Shown piece after piece: positions 58,445 through 64,000 of a DNA stretch of 64,000 nucleotides; position 1 is the stretch's first letter; each line of letters begins with the position of its first letter. The notes under the pieces were generated by a model. The model worked only from the letters and a program-made list of their open reading frames with translations. It was not told where the DNA came from and ran no database searches. This DNA is from Flabesymbios commensalis. Lineage: Eukaryota; Annelida; Polychaeta; Terebellida; Flabelligeridae. A program made the translations under genes and the position numbers. The stretch is taken from assembly GCA_964017125.1 (NCBI GenBank), contig OZ024912.1, forward strand, positions 78,341,769-78,405,768. Direction: 5' to 3'.

Positions 58445-58530
58445 AGTTCGTTCGTTCGTTCATTCATTCGTTCGTCCGTTAGTTCATTCGTTCGTTCGTT
58501 CGTTCATTCATTCATTAATTAATTCATCCA
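58445..58530 (+). repeat. (GTTC/ATTC)n simple repeat
   Basis: Interrupted TTCG and ATTC tetranucleotides like the SINE tail, but no SINE body precedes them. Confidence 0.85.
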
Positions 58531-58986
58531 TCCGTATAAGCGAAAAGGAACGAACGGACGCCGCTTGAAGACATAACCACTCACTTAGTTTAATTTAAAC
58601 ATACTATAGTTATAATAAAATTTCCCGGAGTATAATCACGAAAACATATGCGTTTTGAAAAACCGGTTACATTATACGGCACTGGTTACATTATACGGTC
58701 GTATGGTACCTTTTTTCCCTGGTTACATTATACGTTGACGCTGTGACCGTATAATGTAACCAATCACCGTAAGATGTAACTGGTTACATTATACGGTGCC
58801 GTAAAATGTAACCGGGTACATTTTACGTCTGGTTACATTATACGGTTCTACAAAACATGTTTAAGTACTGAAAGTTCGACATCCTTTCTACCTATATTAT
58901 CTAAATATATGCCTGGACAGAGTGCAATCAACCATTTCCGTTAAACATTGGGACTAAGTGCGTTAAACTTTCAGCGTTTCGATTAT

Positions 58987-59187
58987 AATAACCCTTTCGT
59001 CTTTATACATCAGAATCTGACGTATGAAAACGGCCCGAGCACTGAAATAATTGAAATATTTCTCACACAACATAGGTATTCAAATGAGTCAGGAAGGGCT
59101 AACTAAGATATTTATGATGTTTTCAAATTTACCAAAACCCTTTGACCTCCATGGTTTATAAAAAATGATTAAGCGCTTTAAGGGTTA
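58987..59187 (+). mobile_element. piggyBac-like MITE, diverged copy
   Basis: ATAACCCTTTCGTCTTTATAC, CAGAATCTGACG and GGCCCGAGCACTG form a decayed hairpin. The body (ATAGGTATTCAAATGAGTC, GGCTAACTAAGATATTTATG, GACCTCCATGGTTTATA) and the end AAGCGCTTTAAGGGTTAA are clear. Confidence 0.68.
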
Positions 59188-59296
59188 AGCTAATTAATGA
59201 AATGTCTTATCCGTAACGTGTTTTCTTTACATCCCTAGTCTGACACTAACCATTTTATATTTATTTGTACAGCATATGCGAATCTCCTTATTTCAC

Positions 59297-59590
59297 TGTT
59301 AAAACACACCATTACAATATTTTCTTTGTCCGACCACTACATCCTAAGCCGGGAGTGGAGAGTTCTTATTGACCAAATACAGAACAATTATCAGGGTAGG
59401 CCTATATGGTATTATAATTAGTCAGGTGTGACCGAGCTGTTGATTGTGAGGGATCCTCAATATGGTCGGATGTGTTTTAAGTCAGACCCTCGGAACTCCA
59501 CATTCTTAGCTGTGAAAAAGGGCTCGGCCCTCGGCCTCGACCCTTTTCACAGCTAAAAATGGAGAGCTCCTCGGGCTTTATCCTATACTT
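59297..59590 (+). repeat. About 290 bp dispersed repeat with terminal hairpin, copy 2
   Basis: Matches 10829-11107 throughout: ACACACCATTACAATATTTTC, CAGGTGTGACCGAGCTGTTG, and a 3' hairpin with an extra GGCTCGGCCCTCGG segment in its loop. The arms are AGCTGTGAAAAGGG-like on both sides. Confidence 0.65.
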
Positions 59591-61229
59591 GAGAGTCTTA
59601 TCAGATATACTTCCTACAGATAATGTTTTATTGCATGGAAGATTTGATTTCAATACTATGTTATCCGTTTTCAACTTTATTTTCAAAAATATATCCACAA
59701 GCGTCGGAAATTTTATAGCTTCAAATAAATAAAACTATTCTAATTAAAAGCATATATAATTATAAATATTTTTTTATGATATTTATTAATTATATTGTTT
59801 CCTGTAGCTGAATTACCATTATTATGTTTCTTTATTATTATTTTTTTCAAGTTTTTACTCATTGCAACACACACACTATATTATTTTATTTTTATTTTTT
59901 AAATTATGTAATATTTTTTGTCAATGTACACTGTTTATTTGTTTATACACGTATATATGGAAATGTAACGAGATCAGCTAGTGGTCAAGCAGTTGTTCGC
60001 AATCCTAGCTAAATAAGTAAAGTTCAAGCAAAGCAAAAATAATCTAATGAGCTTGAGCATTATGTGAAACGATTCACATAATATACACATTCTGGTACTT
60101 ATCAGCCAAGTCAGTTTTGTGCTTGTTACTCAATATCATATAATTCCATTGCTCATCATGTCCACGTTTTTTATATATAATTCGACTGGTAACATTACAA
60201 TTATATATAAAACTCGACTGTTTTTTGGTTGTATTAGATAACCTGACGTTCGCCCTGGTTCTCTCCCTTAGGCCATACGCCACGTGGTAATAATCACGTC
60301 CACCGTACCGTATTTGCGGGACACGTTCTACAGACGTGTATTAAAGATGATATGTACTTGGGTCATAAATAAGGGGAGATCAATTAGTTGCATTGTTTAT
60401 TAATAATACCAGCATGTAAAGAGCTTAGACATATTATAATTATGAGCTATTTTCGGGCGTTAAACATGACATGGCGTTGTCAGTGTCAGGATTTTTCTGT
60501 GAAATGTATCCAGCATTATGGAATTGATTCATCCTCTCGCATTTATGAGTGAGGAATTGTATAATACTTTGTGTAGCACTAGCCAGGGTATATATATAAC
60601 ACATATTTTTCGCTAATCAAGCATGTCTTGTGTAACAACCATTTCAATTTGACGTTATTCTGAACTTCACGCAACAAATATATATGTGAAGATATTAAAA
60701 CGGTTGCCCCACTGATTGAGTCTAAAGACGATTTAGTTACTGTAGATCATCTTCCCTGCAGCAAGTCCTGATACAGCGAGTAGCGAACCTTGCGGGGAAA
60801 GATGCTGTAGATATAAAAAACGGGTTCCACCACATCGAAATACGTAGTCTCTACTGTCCACAGGAGCCATTTAATAACATTAATTACAAAAGCCATTGAC
60901 ACAACATCTATTAGCTATCAACCTTTATGGTTATGCTGCTGGAGGAGAGACATCTCCAGTTTTTTTTACAAAAAAACTAGACTCTTCTAGTTATATTTGG
61001 GCTATGCCCGAACATACTGAGCTTTGTTCAGTTCTTTAAACTGATTATTCTGTGCAGGTTTTTGTAAGACGCTATTTCTCCCTCAATAATTATCAATTCA
61101 ACTTGAAATTTTGACACAACATTCCCAGAGTTGTCAGGAGGGCTGCTATGACTTTTCGAAGTCATCCATCATCTTCTTACGGATTTATCAAGGATATTCT
61201 GGATCACTATACTGCTCTTCAAATGCAAA
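59591..61229. other. About 1.6 kb with nothing recognised
   Basis: AT-rich, no exon or family member seen. A short stem (GATCATCTTCCCTGCAGCAAG facing CTTGCGGGGAAAGATG) lies at 60745-60805. Confidence 0.4.
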
Positions 61230-61290
61230 GGGCAGTATCTGCTTACTTGTAAAGCTAGCAGCTAATGCTTTTTGGCTTGCACGACAGGAG
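61230..61290 (+). repeat. AGTAACTGCTTACTT hairpin-family copy
   Basis: GGCAGTATCTGCTTACTTG and TAAAGCTAGCAGCTAATGC form the stem. TTTTTGGCTTGCACGACAGG follows as in the other copies. Confidence 0.45.
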
Positions 61291-61443
61291 ACCTATAATA
61301 GGGTTCAATGTTGGCTCAATGAAGTACATCTCGGGTGATTCTCCATTCATTGCTTGAATATGAAAACAGGAGGGAGAACAGGGTTCCCCTATGTGCAGAC
61401 CGACTTCACTCTTTAGTCTCAGGATTTCATATTAAAAATACAT

Positions 61444-61640
61444 TTATCCAATGTTTCAATTTCGGACCAGCGTCACAGAAAGTGGCTCTGTATTTAACCA
61501 ATATTGTGTATTTGTTATGGAACGTTGAAAGCTTGTAAATGCTAAAATCAAAATAACAGTTGCAATTCTATCCAAACACAAAACGTTGAATCAATGTTGT
61601 TTTATTGTTGGGCTAGCGTTGCGGATGGTGATACAACATA
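61444..61640 (+). repeat. Two hairpin elements, GTTGGGCCAGCG family
   Basis: One at 61450-61505 (TTTCGGACCAGCGTCACAG, AAAGTGGCTCTGTATTTAACC) and one at 61590-61640 (TATTGTTGGGCTAGCGTTGC, GATGGTGATACAACATAAC). Confidence 0.5.
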
Positions 61641-62443
61641 ACTCAACAGAGAGACAAGTCAATATTTGTACTGGGCACTCTGAATGATATTCCATTTGAC
61701 AAACAAATATATATCTATTTAAAAGTGCAAAAGCTCAGTAGGGACTTCTGAAATTTGTCTGAAGTCTGAAGCCTGAAGTCTAAAATTCCAGCTCAGAATG
61801 GCTGCCGAAAAACTCCTACGCGAAATTCCAGTTAATCTGTCATAACAAAAATAACCCAACAAAATTCAAAATGACCCCAACAAAAACTTATAAAACCTAG
61901 CCAAAATATGATTGTTACTTGAAGAGTCAATGGTAAATCCCGCGGTACAATGCCAACCCCACCATTTGACATCCGCCAATGGTTTTGAAGTCCCAATGTC
62001 ACTTTTGTCATATGTTTTCCCCCGATCGTATCGCCAGCAGGTCTAATTTATCAGACATCATGACTGGTAAATAAACACTCTTGTTTGATAGCCTGTAGTA
62101 TGCACACAAACGACAGAGGGCACAGGCGCTCACACGTTCGGGAAAGTGTGACTGAGATAAAACACTGGGACCTACTAATTAGGGTATGTAACAGAAAATG
62201 TTTATTACTAGGTCTGTGACACTTATAAGTGACGTTTTCTACCAGCAAACAATAGCAGTTAGTCAAATGCTTATTTAATCCTCGGCATTCACTTTGATCA
62301 ACCACTGAACCCATGTCGAACTGTCTGTTGGAGCATACACTTAAGTTGACACAAAACGTTTCAAATTAAATTGTTTTTCATTGAGTGATGAAGCGATAAT
62401 TACAATGAAATGATAACCCACCAGGTACTAGATCCTTTGCTAG
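61641..62443. other. No gene seen
   Basis: No exon or repeat recognised. A short triplet of CTGAAGTCTGAAGCCTGAAG lies near 61760. Confidence 0.4.
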
Positions 62444-62492
62444 TATGATGTTGGGCCAGGGTTGCAAACACTAGTTGGACAACAATATTATT
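62444..62492 (+). repeat. Hairpin element, GTTGGGCCAGCG family
   Basis: GATGTTGGGCCAGGGTTGC faces CACTAGTTGGACAACAAT around an AAA loop. Confidence 0.5.
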
Positions 62493-63519
62493 TTACGCAG
62501 AGATTTAGGCCCGGTGCAGACGTTTGATAAAAACTTACCACTCTTATTGACTTGAACACAAGCTCGACTCAGAAGTTAGAAGTCAAAACAGATCATGTGG
62601 CAGAGTAGGTTAACAATGTCATCGAGTTCCGTGAGTGGGATGCACACTCGCATCACCTCCTGAAACCTAACACTTGATTGTCCCACACGTGGTGTGAGCG
62701 GAATGTCACACCTATTGTTTTAAACACACTGGCGCCTTACCTCTGATTTATTCCTCTAATGGCGGGAATTGGCTAAGGGCCTAGCTATAAATTTAATTCA
62801 CCCCAATATTAATGGCAATAATTTTTTCTTGTGCATTAATAAATATTATTTGTATGGCCTAAATCGCCCTCCTCACGATAATGCCACCCTGCCATAATGT
62901 CAAAAAAGCAGAGTCCTAATGTTGACGTTAAATCGATGTGGTACCGTATATTATAAATGTTGTGTTATTAACATCTCGCTATTTCTCTTTATCTCTTCAT
63001 CTCCCTCCCTCTCCCTCGCTCTCTCTAAGTGTGTATGTATTTCTGAACGTAATATATTTTTTAACTCTTATTTTATTATTATTATTACTATTGTTATATC
63101 TTTACTATTGTCTGTGTATTGTTGTGAATGAGAACAACTCGTGGTTCCAAATGCTGTTTGTAATCTTTAGAACATAAATAAAGTTTATACTAAACTATAA
63201 CCATCTCAGTAACGAGATTATACACGTATATTACTAATAAGTTGGGAAGTCAAATTTGAAAAACCATTTAAATAAAAATTGAATACATTTCAGATGTTAC
63301 ATGGATTTTGCATAATTGCTTTTAATGATAGCCCCGAATAATAATAATGTTGATTACCTGAAACATACATATACATATCACATACATAACAGTATATAGC
63401 AGAAAGTGAGGAGTGAAGCCGCATGGCTTATATTTCCTCTAATTATGTATACATTTTGTTTGTGTGTGCAAGTGCAGTAATATCTTCAGAATGTGAGATA
63501 CAAAAAAAAACGATGCATT
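62493..63519. other. No gene seen
   Basis: AT- and CT-rich sequence with no recognised exon. A CTCCCTCCCTCTCCCTCGCT tract lies near 63000. Confidence 0.4.
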
Positions 63520-64000
63520 TTATTTTAATATACAATGTATATCACCAACAGCCAAAAGGTACTTCCGTAAATTAAATTTATAATGGGGAAAATTAGATGA
63601 AATATTAATTTTGGATTTGATATTATTCCAAATTTTATCTCCCGAATATCGTACTGTTCTATAAACCATTTTAAAATTTCCAATCGGTATATGTAGGTTT
63701 GAAGATATTTGTGTAGGGTGTGTTTGTATTTGATTGTTTGTTGTGAACATAGACGAAAATAATTCGGGAAGCGTATTGTTCTCAAATTTATACATTAAGA
63801 TATGCAACATCAGAATATATAATCTTTAAATAAATCTGTAGTGTGAGTAATATAACATGAAAAGGTAATTAATCTTATGACCCTTTTTTGTAGTCTATAT
63901 AGTGGTAATAAATATTTGTCAAATGTGTTGCCCCACACCTCTATACAATACGAGATGTAGGGCAACACAAATTGTATAATGTTACAAGTGTTGACCTATT
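63520..64000 (-). pseudogene. Jockey-like LINE C-terminal fragment, cut by the window end
   Basis: On the minus strand, from the window edge down: VLPYISYCIEVWGNTFDKYL, LLPLYRLQKRVIRLITFSCY, then NTLPELFSSMFTTNNQIQTH and PIGNFKMVYRTVRYSGDKIW. This is the well-known C-terminal part of Jockey-group LINE proteins (VWGNTY, LLQKRAIRII, LPxLFxxMF, and SxRYxGxxIWN motifs). The visible part spans two frames, so at least one shift exists. The element belongs to a different clade from the L2/CR1-like one at 21-23 kb. The reverse transcriptase would lie right of the window. Confidence 0.78.

Larger units (their letters stand above)
56434..58852. mobile_element. 2.4 kb foldback DNA element with CGTATAATGTAACC ends
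   Basis: The left end starts TGTAGAACCGTATAATGTAA and the right end is its inverted complement. The first 54 bases of the two ends agree with about three mismatches. Both ends are built from the 14 bp motif CGTATAATGTAACC in direct and inverted order: about six copies at 56440-56560 and about nine at 58660-58850. Each end can therefore fold by itself as well as pair with the other. AAAC stands directly outside both ends (56430-56433 and 58853-58856), fitting a 4 bp target duplication. No transposase frame lies inside; the interior is AT-rich and hosts a SINE. I cannot assign a superfamily. Confidence 0.72.

Overview
This 64 kb window is nuclear DNA from an animal, most likely a marine invertebrate. 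The reasons are GT-AG split exons, a thrombospondin type-1 exon, a FAR1/ZSWIM-type exon set, a tRNA-derived SINE family, L2/CR1- and Jockey-like LINE fragments and many small DNA-transposon derivatives. The SINE and hairpin repeats recall mollusc or other lophotrochozoan genomes, but I cannot name the species. Nothing bacterial, viral or CRISPR-like was seen.

Genes are few. A minus-strand first exon at 1436-1693 encodes a signal peptide and most of one thrombospondin type-1 repeat; the rest of that gene was not found and probably lies left of the window. On the plus strand, 36691-45485 holds a split gene or relic. Its first three exons read as a FAR1/ZSWIM3-type DNA-binding domain without a transposase core. 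Exon 1 to exon 2 splices in phase, but exon 1 has a one-base homopolymer slip and the exon 2 donor looks damaged. Two unassigned reading frames (44438-44812 and 44961-45296) sit in its third intron.

The rest is repeats. Long tandem arrays take up about 18 kb, over a quarter of the window: 47 bp (5712-6706), 22 bp (8912-9962), 32 bp (17936-21013), AT-rich tetranucleotides (25690-26460), 67 bp (27254-27792), 78 bp (29776-34292), 62 bp (34911-35532), a 128 bp dimer (37040-40790), 143 bp (42600-44040), CAAT (51405-51917) and 18 bp (53690-54450). Dispersed families lie between them: eight SINE copies, about a dozen piggyBac-like MITEs with TTAA ends, a hAT-like MITE, some twenty copies of a hairpin element built on GTTGGGCCAGCG, and at least three further hairpin families.

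Three regions stand out. First, a 2.4 kb foldback element at 56434-58852 has near-identical 54 bp inverted ends made of a 14 bp motif and a 4 bp target duplication, and matches no family I know. Second, the FAR1/ZSWIM-like gene has an intron filled with about 58 copies of a hairpin motif that recurs on both sides of the locus. Third, a 3 kb array repeats a CCAAT-box plus E-box module about 96 times.
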